A stretch of DNA of 64,000 bases. It comes from Grifola frondosa (lineage: Eukaryota; Basidiomycota; Agaricomycetes; Polyporales; Grifolaceae). A model generated the notes under the pieces. That model worked only from the letters and a program-made list of their open reading frames with translations, did not search any database and was not told where the DNA came from. A program made the translations under genes and the position numbers. Positions 49,624-62,447 of this stretch are shown here, piece after piece. How positions within the stretch are numbered: position 1 is the stretch's first letter; each line of letters begins with the position of its first letter. The DNA lies in the NCBI GenBank assembly GCA_001683735.1, contig LUGG01000014.1:248001-312000 (forward strand), given 5' to 3'.

Positions 49624-50998
49624 TTAGATAACACTCTGACCACCTCTCCGATCCACTCGTCTGTTAATGCCACCGAGGAGGATTTTGATAATCATCTCCG
49701 CACTGAGCTCACCTCCGAGGTATGGCGTCGTATCCACTATATCGCGAATGCCATGAGCGTCGCTCAGGCCGTTGTCCAGTTCGTTGAGAAATGCTGTAGC
49801 TTCGGGACTGTTTCCTATCTGCACAAATTGGAGCCCAAGCTGACTTGTTTCTTCAATATTTGTTCATCATAACGGTGGTGCAGACTTGCCTGGCTAAGGG
49901 GATAATTGCCTCTGTCTAGACGTCTAGCTATATTGACGATAACGTCTTCAGGGTCATCAGCTGGAGAATTTACTTAGTTCATCACCTGCGCTGATCAGGA
50001 GATATCCTAGGTTTCATGCTTACTCGGCGCACCATCTGTCAGAATGATGTAGTTCACTGGCTTGATAGCTTTTAATGCATCTGGATCTCCAGCGTCTTGG
50101 CGGCTTCTTGCCTGATCCAAGCTTTCCATATAATATAGTAACAATTGCTCGAGTTTCTCGCCTATGGGTGTGATACCGGCGGGTCTTACGCTATCAAACA
50201 ACCGGCGGATAGAAAGAGAATCCTACGCAATATTAGGGTCAAATCGAACCGCTAAACGAATAGTTTCGAGATATTGACCTTCATATTTTCGCCCGTCTTC
50301 GTGTTATTCAAGAAAGCAAATATCGATTCCGTCTGTGTCATATTTGGACGCGATATCTGCCAGAGTAGCGAGTGCCTCCCGGGCCTAAAAACGAACCAGT
50401 GAGTATATGATGCGGCACAATCAAGATACCCTCGCACCTCACGCCACCGCTTGCCCTCCATGGATCCAGAATCATCGACGATGATCACGGTATTGTATCT
50501 CCTCAGGGTATCAAGAGCATTCTCCACGCTATGTTGCCGCATTGGCCTTCGAAGCATCTCTGCTCTTTCTGTAGCGGACAGCCGCTGTGGCACACTTGGG
50601 ACAGCAACGGAGCGATGTTGTGTGGACGACGATGCAGAGCCGCCTACGCTAGCAGGCCGTCTCAGTGCGGCACCACCACGCCGACCGCTCTGTCCATCAC
50701 CGAATGAAGGGACTGCCAGTGAAGCCGCGCCATTGTTTGCCACCGCAACTGCGTAGGGTGGCGGAGGAGCCTGAGATAAACGCGAATCGCGCGCTGATCC
50801 TACAAGTGCAGACCTGCTACGACGATGGGTATTGGCAGCAGGAGCTAGCGAGTTCGTGCTCGAGCTTGTGTAAGTGGTGGCTCGCCGTCCGATGGGACTG
50901 TCCGCGTTATCTTTGGAATCGTAAGCAGAAGACTTCAGGCCTGAAATCGTGGTAGGTGAGGATATATGGCTAGAGGATTTGGAAGAAGAGTTCCCCAT
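49624..50998 (-). CDS. von Willebrand factor A domain protein (cytosolic, fungal)
   Basis: Exons 50,998-50,438, 50,384-50,279, 50,222-50,024, 49,960-49,890, 49,839-49,624; about 383 residues. The N-terminal 160 residues are Ser/Pro-rich and disordered and begin MGNSSSK, a possible N-myristoylation signal. The vWA domain starts RYNTVIIVDDSGSMEG with the metal-ion MIDAS D-x-S-x-S, continues with the Thr in ITPIGEKLEQLL and the Asp in YIILTDGAP, and ends LGGINRRVDRRGG. In exon 2 the frame breaks at the three-T run (plus-strand A at 50,318-50,320): one T fewer restores GIDIAFLNNTKTGENMK. The fourth intron uses a GC donor (CAG|GCAAGT ... AG). The ligand and role are unknown. Confidence 0.85.
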
Positions 50999-51415
50999 AG
51001 TATTAGAGTCAGAATACAAGTGGATGAAACACAACAGTGGTGCCGGTTTATATAGCCCGATAGAGGCCAAGCTTGACCTTCGAGGCCGTAGCAGGCGCCT
51101 CAGTTGTCACATGAACTTAGCTTTGAAACCCCCCAAAAATACGAGACAGGATATCCATACGCCAGTTGGCTGTCCTGCATTCCAGAAAACCAACAGGCAA
51201 ATACATGTGTGGCGCAAAATAGTGCACAGCATGATCGATCGTGAAATGCGAGAGCAATGAGTCACCGCCTCAGGCTCAAGCTTCTTTCTTGTAAAGCAGT
51301 GCATTCCTTCACCGCCGCTCTTTAATGATTGGCATTGGTCCCTTACAAAAATGGAGTTTGAAGCCGCCCGGAAAAACAATAGGATAATCATATTCGAAGC
51401 AAAAACCTACACCTA
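50999..51415. other. Intergenic, no gene seen
   Basis: Upstream of the vWA gene and downstream of the PCI gene. The 51,020-51,300 part likely holds the vWA promoter. No repeat was seen. Confidence 0.5.
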
Positions 51416-53154
51416 TTAGTGGAACAGTGCGTAAGGCGATGGACGGTCGGCTAGTCTAGGAAATGCATTGGCTTTCGACAGGACCACGAATTGTTTCTCG
51501 TGTGCAATATACCCCTTCAGGAAATCCTTGTAAACCATGTTCGCTATCAAACACTCAGCCTCATCGATTGAGACGTCCATTCCTGCTATTAGCAAGGCGG
51601 AGTGGAACATGGCCAAAGGTATGCGAGTGGCTTTTGCAGACGCTATCCACCTAGAGATGCACAGGCGATAAGCGGCCATCAGATAGGGCGTCGTCCGCGA
51701 CAATCGCACTTACACTCTACGGAACAATCCTCGTATGCACAGCTCTCGCGCCTGGTCAAGTGTTAGCCACAGATTGAGGTCGACCAGTCGTCTCTCGAAC
51801 CGGTCGAGACAGGCGTCATAGGTTCTGATGTCACCAGTGCGTATCGCAGCAATAAAGGGCGAGTAAAGCTCGTCCAGCACAGGGAAACGAGCCAGAAGTT
51901 CTCGTGATGGAAGGTGCCCACGAATTATCCGAAGAGGAATGAGGTATGTCAAGATGCGCCTGCACTGGTAATTAGTGACAGAACAATAGCAGAATAGGCA
52001 TAGCTGACTCTTGGTTACTATGCGCTCCCGTATAGCAATTATAGAAAGCAAGAGTTAGTTCCTGCTCAGCCTAGACGCACAGCATGTGAGTCAAACGGCC
52101 ATATATCTGCAAGCACTATGAACGCACTTTCGCGAAGTCCTCGTTTAAGAAACTCAGCATGCCAATATAATACCTATACGTAACCTAGTACACCCTGAGA
52201 AGAGGTGCACAACCTATACAGCGGGAGAAGGCTTACTTGATGTGAACGAGGATATGATGATAATGGTGGGATATCCGGATTCGCATTGATAGCGCGGAGG
52301 ATGTTTTTCGCTAAGGATATTCGTTTCACCTATATCTTCAACGAGTCAGTGTTCTGCAGGCGGTAGATGGAAGAACATACGCGGAAATAGCATTTGAGAA
52401 CCAGCCCTACGACATAGTAAACGCCCCATTTCCGTGACTCCGCTATTGGTGATTGCCTGAACAGAGGTGGCCAGTTGAGTGGACATCAGTACAACCAGCT
52501 TTGGAAATACCTATCCGTAACACAGCTGGAGAATGCCTTGCTGATTATTCGAGCAGCCTCTTCCATGGCTGCGGTCCCTTCTTGTCCAGAGGCAGCCGCT
52601 TCAAGGTCTGCCTATGAGGCCGTCAACCAAGACCGCGCCACAGTAACATGTGGCAACTCACATCGAATGCCAAATCTCGTAGGTCTCGCAAAACAGAAAA
52701 CAGCGCAGGTAATGTCCATCCACTGTTCAGAGCAAAATAACGGAGGAATAATCTGGGTATGATGGAGTACCCAAACACTTAGCATGTTATGCTTGAATGT
52801 TGGAGATAACTCACTCACAACACGAGCGAGCACTCCTCTTTGAAAGCTTCTGCTGCACGCTTTTTGGCACAGTGATTGACTACTAATACATACTGGATGG
52901 CAACCTCATCCCATGGGCCTTCCAAGCTCCCCTCATAGTACGACAGTGTTTGACGCTAGGTTATGTGGAATTGTCGTCCATCAACGCCAAACCGGATGAT
53001 ACTGAGCACGCACAGTTGGATTGCGGAACTCTTTGACCAAGATCTTCCCATGTTCGCTGGTAGGTTTTAGAAGATAGGCAAGCTCGGGCCCTTTTTCTTC
53101 GCGTAGAGCTTCCGCTATTTGGGTTAGGAATGTGGAGAACCTTGCCGACGACAT
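51416..53154 (-). CDS. PCI-domain protein, CSN12/PCID2 (Thp1-like)
   Basis: Exons 53,154-53,014, 52,955-52,819, 52,752-52,662, 52,611-52,511, 52,456-52,381, 52,329-52,237, 52,184-52,128, 52,070-52,009, 51,959-51,714, 51,650-51,416; 412 residues with all phases consistent. Landmarks: FALNSGWTLPALFSVLRDLR, ESRKWGVYYVVGLVLKCYF, YYIGMLSFLNEDF, and the C-terminal PCI domain from ILTYLIPLRIIRGHLPS through RIPLAMFHSALLIAGMDVS to YIAHEKQFVVLSK. Members act as Thp1/PCID2 in the TREX-2 mRNA export complex or as CSN12 next to the COP9 signalosome. The length and motifs fit CSN12/PCID2 without deciding between them. Confidence 0.88.
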
Positions 53155-53593
53155 AGCCAATAAACAACTCTCTAGACTATCCACGCAGCAACAGAAGCAG
53201 ATAAGACGACGTCAGTGGATATGATGAAGTGTGGCAAGAGTTCGCAAGTAAGTTGCGAGTTGGCGTCACGGTGGCTGCGATCCAAGTAAAGCACGGGCGT
53301 CTGTTCACAACGCGTCTTGTATCGCGCTCATTGTGCATCGCGGTGGACTCGAAATCAGTAAAGATGTCTCGATAGAAAATGACTTAGATGAATATCTGTT
53401 TAAATTATCTTGGTGTTCGACTCAGCTCAGGTGCTAGGCAGACTCCAGGGGCGGGCGCTCGTGACGACTGTAGAATTCGGAATGTAAGCACGGTGGATAG
53501 GCTCCTGTTATAAATGTGTCTCCGCGCAGGCCCCACTTTACGACCCTCTTCTCCCACCTCAAGTCCGGTCTTCGTTGATCTACCGCTGTTGAG
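53155..53593. promoter_or_regulatory. Divergent promoter region PCI / DsbA-like genes
   Basis: 439 bp between divergent starts. Short open frames here overlap on both strands and look like chance. No TATA box stands out. Confidence 0.4.
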
Positions 53594-54378
53594 ATGGCCT
53601 TGCAACCTTCGCTCCGTCCCCTTATCATTGCGGGCAGACATGATGCTCCACACACAATCGATGTCTTCCGTGAGTATCTTGCGCAGGTTCATTGCCATCG
53701 CTGACCCTGACTGGGCACGGTAGTGGATTATGTCTGTCCATTCTCTGCCAAGATTTCCCTCGCCATCAATAGCGTCCTGCTACCGCTCTTCTCCCCCGGT
53801 GGGAAGTACGATGGGAAGGTGAAAGTCATCTTCCGGAACCAGGTCCAACCGTGGCATGCGAGCTCCACTTTAGTTCATGAGGCGGGCCTCGCCGTGAGTG
53901 TACTAGTTCTACCCGCGATGACAACCGCACTGACATTGACCGCATACAGGTAGCTCGCGTCGCGCCAGATGGCTTCTGGAAGTTCTCCCTTGCTCTCTTC
54001 AAACACCAGGGAGACTACTTTGATATCCCTTCCTCCTCTCTGACACCGGTGCAGATCCGCGAGAAGCTTGCTGGGCTTGTCGGAGACACACTTGGTGCGG
54101 ACAAGAAGGCGGCGTTTCTTGACCTCTTGACACTCAAAGGATCTCCCAATGGAGGAGTCGCCGTGACTGATGATCTGAAGTATACGAGTGAGTGGATGAT
54201 GTCGAATCTACATGTTGGCGTATTTCTGATCGATGCCATGACAGTCAAGTTCTCAAGGCAGAACGGTATCCACGTCTCTCCAACCGTCCTCTTCGACGGG
54301 CTTATTGTCAACGAGATCTCAAGCTCCTGGGGGGAGAAGGAGTGGACCGAGTTTTTGGCCAACAAGGTGACAGTGTAA
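53594..54378 (+). CDS. DsbA-like thioredoxin-fold protein
   Basis: Exons 53,594-53,669, 53,724-53,893, 53,950-54,187, 54,245-54,378; 205 residues. FLDYVCPFSAK near residue 26 resembles the active-site loop of DsbA/Thioredoxin_4 proteins but with one Cys (C-P-F-S), so disulfide exchange by a CxxC is not possible; a one-Cys mechanism or glutathione-transferase-like use is open. VKVIFRNQVQPWH, then an insert of helices (SLTPVQIREKLAGLVG), and HVSPTVLFDGLIVNE with the cis-Pro loop (VSPT) complete the fold. No signal peptide, so probably cytosolic. The substrate is unknown. Confidence 0.8.
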
Positions 54379-54539
54379 ACAGGCTCATATCCAGTCGAGA
54401 AGTGTCTGTGAAGATGTGTAGGATTAGGAGAAGACCAGAAGACTGTAGCGAAAGCTGTAACCATCAACATCATGTTGATTTAGCATCGCCCCAGCTTCTA
54501 AGCGTATAACATGTCTCATGTCCACTTGGTATCCCGTTT

Positions 54540-56835
54540 CTATTGAAGCATCTTCAAAAGCATTGCCCTGACATCCTCTGCATTCGCCCTTCCTCGGCTG
54601 GCTTTCATAACGCGGCCTACGATCTTGTTCACTACCCTCACATTACCTGTGCGGACGATCTTTGCCTCTTCTGGTAATGCAGAAATAGCCTCTGAACACC
54701 ACTTTTCTAAGGAGCTGCCATCGTCACGGACTGCAATCAATAACAGCTGCTCGGCAAGCTTCGAAGGCATGTCTTGCGAATGGTTGGAAAGAAGATGCCG
54801 AAGGATTGTTTTCCCGGACGTCCCTAAGTAGCAGAAATACACAATATGAGCCATGGTATAGCATGAAAACACTCCGTGGAATACCTGTGATTGTCCCGGT
54901 TTGTACAAGGTCAATGAGATTCCCCATCTGTTCGACCGATATCGGGTTTTCCTTGAACGTCTCTCGGCGAAACGCCAACTGCCCCAGCAACTCATGTGTA
55001 ATCCTATGCAAACTCAGCTATCATTCCAGACAGCTCATGGCCCACACATACCAGTTTACCACGGCTTTCGGGTCGCGACCACGCGCAACACTATCAAAGT
55101 ATGCGACAGCCCCTCCACCTAGCTCCCCGTCGAACCCGACCTCCCGCCCAGAGTCAACGTCCATGAGGACGTCGGTGTCTCTGCGAGATAGGTCCAGTGC
55201 TAGCAGCCGCGCTCGGGTCATATCAGGGAGCTCCGGCATGTCATTGCGGATCTTGGTAATATATTCCTGTCATATGCACGGTAAGTGGAACTCAGCAGCT
55301 CGGCGACATAGAAGGCGGCGCCCGCATTGTCACCTCCGAGAATGCTCGATAACCGCCTGACGATATCGTGACGCGCGTAGGGCCCCAGCGCCGATACATG
55401 ACGCCCCCAAAAGACGCTCGAATGCCGCCCCCCGTCGTCACAATATGTGGCTGGATTGATCGAAGACTCACGGAAGCTACAGATGCTTCCCTTCCATCAA
55501 AGTGAGAGTGTGTACCTGGTCTAAGAGCAGCGGCGGCAAGTTGGGGTCAGGCATGTAACGGTAATCTGGGGCATCCTCTTTGCTGCGTAGAGCATATGTT
55601 TCAGCCCTGTCTTCATCAAAACCGCGCGTCTCTTGAGGCACAGAGCGTCCGCTTTCCAATAACTCGATTTGTCGGTGAGCCTCGCAAGCTACGAATACAT
55701 CTATCAGAACTGAGACTGGAGCACTGTGTGTAACCCACTTATTGCGATCATCATGAACTTGACACTATTCAAATTCTTGATCTCGCAGCGCGTACCAGGG
55801 GGACTGCCAGCCCTGTTCACGGAGACATTGACGTCACAGCGAAGGGAGCCCTGGAGAATATTCAGCTGCTAGTCAGACCACACTGTCATAAGTGCTCCCA
55901 AACCTGTTCCATGTGGCCGTCACTGGAGCCGACACAACGGAGTAATGCCTGTAGAGTTCTGACATAGTCTGCTGCCTCCTCGGGAGAGCTGAGGCCATAT
56001 GGGAAATTAACGCGGGTCAGCAGGCTTTCGGCCGGAAGGAGGAACGGACCGCATATCAGGTTCTGAAACAATCTCCATAAGCCCGGTCCCAGCCCTATTG
56101 AGGTCAATAGCTGACAGATGGTTTCGGGGTAGGAAGGCAGATTTTCCTGTGTCCTGACAAATGTCACTTCATGTCGCGAGCAATATTACGAGAGGAATCT
56201 ACCTGCTCCAGTTGGACTTGTTTAATCCTCACGAAAACATCGTCTCTATCTAGCTTCAGACCACCGCCCCTGGCAATAGGTGCTATAGAGTGTGAACTTG
56301 CGCTCGCCGCGTCAGCGTACGAAGTGCTCACCATATTGTTGCGTGATCTGGTATCCGGATGGGAGGTCCGCATAGAAGTAGTGTTTTCTATCGAAGGCTG
56401 ACCTGCGTTGGACCTCGGCATTCAATGCAATGGCTGTTCTAACACCGAGCTCAACGCATTTCGAGTTGAGTCGCTGTAATTTAGCGGTTAACGCGTGAAT
56501 GAATTCTGGCGGGAAATCACGTATGTACAGGAAGAGTACCAGGGAATGCGGCGTCGAACGGGGAGACATGGGAGTTTGGCGGTTCATCCAAGTCGGCCGT
56601 AAATGTCTCTTGGAAATGATAATAGAATGTAAATTATTGCGGCGTGCATGCATGCACAGTAATACTGACCTGAAAACAGCTTCGCTCGCGATTTGATCTG
56701 AGCATGCACTTCAATGCCAACGACCAGTTCCCACCCAGGCCATCTCGGGTCTTCCTTGAGTGTCCTAATGGTATGAACGAGACGAACTCGACATAAATTT
56801 CGCGTTAGGAACCATATATTTCCATGAGAGAGCAT
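54540..56835 (-). CDS. PET112: Glutamyl-tRNA(Gln) amidotransferase subunit B, mitochondrial
   Basis: Exons 56,835-56,670, 56,608-56,529, 56,473-56,332, 56,282-56,203, 56,153-56,050, 55,988-55,904, 55,850-55,739, 55,688-55,516, 55,266-55,052, 55,003-54,885, 54,823-54,540; 519 residues. Forms Gln-tRNA(Gln) from mischarged Glu-tRNA(Gln) in mitochondria with GatA and GatF/C. Motifs: [13 protein letters not shown] at the start, [71 protein letters not shown] and the C-terminal tail with [15 protein letters not shown] at 56,835 opens an Arg-rich presequence. The eighth intron (55,267-55,515) is 249 bp, much longer than its neighbours, and contains coding-like sequence. Confidence 0.95.
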
Positions 56836-57011
56836 ATGGAGATTTGTGCAAGTCGTGCCGGCGAGAGGAGGCACAATAATTCGGCATTTGCCGGACCCGG
56901 TGTATAGTCCACTTTCCCGTGCAGTTTGTCAAGCCTGTTCGTCCCCACCACTTTCGTTCTCCCTTCATCTTCCGCCATCTTCGCCGCTTCCCACACTACT
57001 CAGCGCGTAGC

Positions 57012-59793
<2,782 letters not shown>

Positions 59794-60444
59794 AAGAGAG
59801 CAACAACATCACCTTGGCACTACCTAATTTTGGCGGCCAGACTAACACTTTAGAACAGATCTGCTCGTCTCTTTCCGCTCTTACAGTACTGTTTACCATG
59901 GTGCATCGGATCTGTTGGTTTATTCATCCTCTTTTCTGTTCGACCTACAGGTAATCGTGCTGGCCTCCCGGGAGTGGCTGTCTGCTCTCGAATGCTCCTG
60001 TGGCATATTCTTCGGGTGCATGTCGGTCTTCCTGTCCGTCGGCAATGTTATGTCTTCCTTCAGGACCGTTCTTCTTTTTCTGTATCCTTCGTAAACAAAC
60101 AACAGCTGTGTATTGTACGTCACGCCTATCTATAAATATCTCGGGCTTTTGGTAAATATGTTGGAGGATGAGATGAACAAGAACAACGTTCGGGACAGAG
60201 AATGGCACGAGATGTGTCCTGCGTCAGAATGTTGAAAGATATAGCTAGTGCACTCGTGTGGACATACAGTCTAATATGAATCTATTGGTAGTTATATATC
60301 ATATATCTAAGGAAGGGAAGAGTATGCTTTTTGCATGATACCTGGTAGTGAGCGGGATGTCGTATGTGCACCGGAGTAGTGTGGAGGAAAGAGGTATATA
60401 AAATCCTAAGTACCGAGAAAGCAGAGTATATGCGGCCATAGAAT
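59794..60444. other. Intergenic, convergent 3' ends
   Basis: 3' regions of the poly(A) polymerase (+) and the beta-helix gene (-). Short frames on both strands have no coding character. No repeat or RNA gene was seen. Confidence 0.5.
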
Positions 60445-62447
60445 TTAATAATACTCCCTATTCTGTGTGTAACCCGACCTGATCCATGCTTCCGAGGGAG
60501 CATGCCGGGCTGCAGCACGCCGAATAGCCCATTTGCGGATGAAGAACGTCAACGCAACAAGGGCTGCAATGCCGACAATGACACCGATCGCCACTCCCGC
60601 CTTGCCTCCCGGAGAGAGACCAGAAGATAGCGCTGACGATGCCGATGGCGAGGACGAGGACGAAACCAGCGGGGTAGAGCCGCTTTGCGTCGACGACGGG
60701 TTCCCGCCGAAAGGCCAGAAGTCTCCGCCATCTGGGGGGACGATACACGTGAGGCTGTTCCCATCTAGGATGCTCTGGAAGTCGCTCTGCGTCGTAGAGG
60801 CCTGCACGGTTTCTGGTCGAGCACGAATGGCGCGGGGGTAGGCGTCGTGTCTGTTGCTGTGCAGTTTGGGCCTCGTGCACCGATGAAGGACGTGTTGCCC
60901 ACGAGCACGTTGCCTTCGACGGTGAAATTCTCTGCAGATGACATGGCGATGCCATATCCGAACGCACCCGTGAGCTGATTGTTGAGCACTGTGCCCGAGG
61001 TGCTGACGTTGTTGAAGTAGCGGTCGCCGAACCAGGTGCGCGGGCCGATTGCGATGCCGATCCTACAGAACAATCAACGCTCTGCTGGGAGTTGCAGTGA
61101 AGTGCCTACTTGATTATCGCATCCTCGTCGTTCACGCCCTTTGTCTCTCCGGCGGTAGCCATGTCGGTGGCGAATCCTCCTCTGATGAGATTGTTTCGCA
61201 CAATGGTATTTGTATAATTCCCATTCCAAGGGTCATAGTCAACCATGTTGATCCCACCAAGAAGAGTCATCTGGAAGTAACTCAGCCTTCAGCTCAGACC
61301 ACAATAAATGTCAGTTGAGAGGACGAACAGTCTCGACCCAGACAGTATTGTTCTCCACCAGCGTTCCTGGCGAACCAAACAAGGACAATTCCACGTCCTA
61401 AAATTGCATGAACAACCAATGTACTAGACGAATTTCAGAAGACACATACCGTCGGGTTATTGACCATGTTGTTGCGTACCAGGCTGTTTTGGCAACTGAC
61501 ACTAATGCCATCTGCCCATTGCTGGAATGCGTCGGAGCCGCAAGGTCCAATATCATTGTTTTGTATAGTGACATTATTGCAGCTGAGCGCGCCTTCCGCA
61601 ACATGCAAACATGACCAGCTCCGTGGGTCAAAAGAGTGGACGTATTCGATTAATTGGCCGCTGTTCGAGCCGCCCATCTCAATGTTCGCCCCGCCATTCG
61701 TAGGAGGTGCCCCCTGGCGAGTGCCGTTGATCTATTGCAACCATGTTTTAGTATACTATTAGAAGAATGACGCTGAATGATTTCCGACGAGTAAGTCCAG
61801 TCGATACCAAACTGCCATTTAGTAATCGTTGACACACGGTCGCCATAATGTCAAATGATTAAAACACAAAAGTTCGTCATGCCACGTCGATGTGGACATC
61901 GCAAGAAACACGGCGTGAATTAGAGAGCTCATGTACCGACCTGAACATATCGGAGTTTCACTCCGCTACAGTTCTCACATGTGCCGTCAACAGCCGTAGT
62001 GTGACCCTGCCCATCAGCAACCGGGCCAGCTACGACCAGGGTAGCGCGTTCTTCTCCGGTGGGATACCCGACCGTGCTGATTTCTTGGTCGGGAGAGAAG
62101 AATAGAATGGGCGCTTGGATGTAATACTGAGTGCTCGGGCATAAGGGGAGGATGTATCCAGGTCCGGAGGAATTGAGAAGGGTATTAAGCCTATCAGTCA
62201 AAGTATTGAGTGGGTTCGCAGGTTCACAATCATCGCGGGTATGCAATCCCGACGCGTCTCTGTTATGCAAATCCTGGTGAATGGATACTTTTCTCAAAAC
62301 ATGCATGGCAACACACCGAAAATACAAAGCTCCATTCTCTGATATGTGTCTCCTGTGAGCTAAATCCCTGCTCCCATGCGAGAGGAATGCGCTAGCTGCA
62401 GAGATAAGGACGGTCGTTGTGTAAAGGAATGGTATGCAGTGGGACAT
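60445..62447 (-). CDS. Secreted parallel beta-helix protein with C-terminal membrane anchor
   Basis: Exon 1 62,447-61,941 and exon 2 61,731-61,450 join across a 209-bp intron. Exons 3 to 5 follow, with introns near 61,395-61,336, 61,268 and 61,110-61,060, and the gene ends at 60,445; about 590 residues. A signal peptide (MSHCIPFLYTTTVLISA) is followed by PLCPSTQYYIQAPI and many N-N-x-V/I and G-G turns of a right-handed beta helix, e.g. CNNVTIQNNDIGPCGSDAF, GGINMVDYDPWNGNY and IGIAIGPRTWFGDRY. A Ser/Pro stalk, a membrane helix (VAIGVIVGIAALVALTFFI) and a short basic tail end it. It resembles a conserved basidiomycete secreted family, possibly carbohydrate-active; the activity is unknown. One base seems missing at 60,810-60,812. 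Confidence 0.8.
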
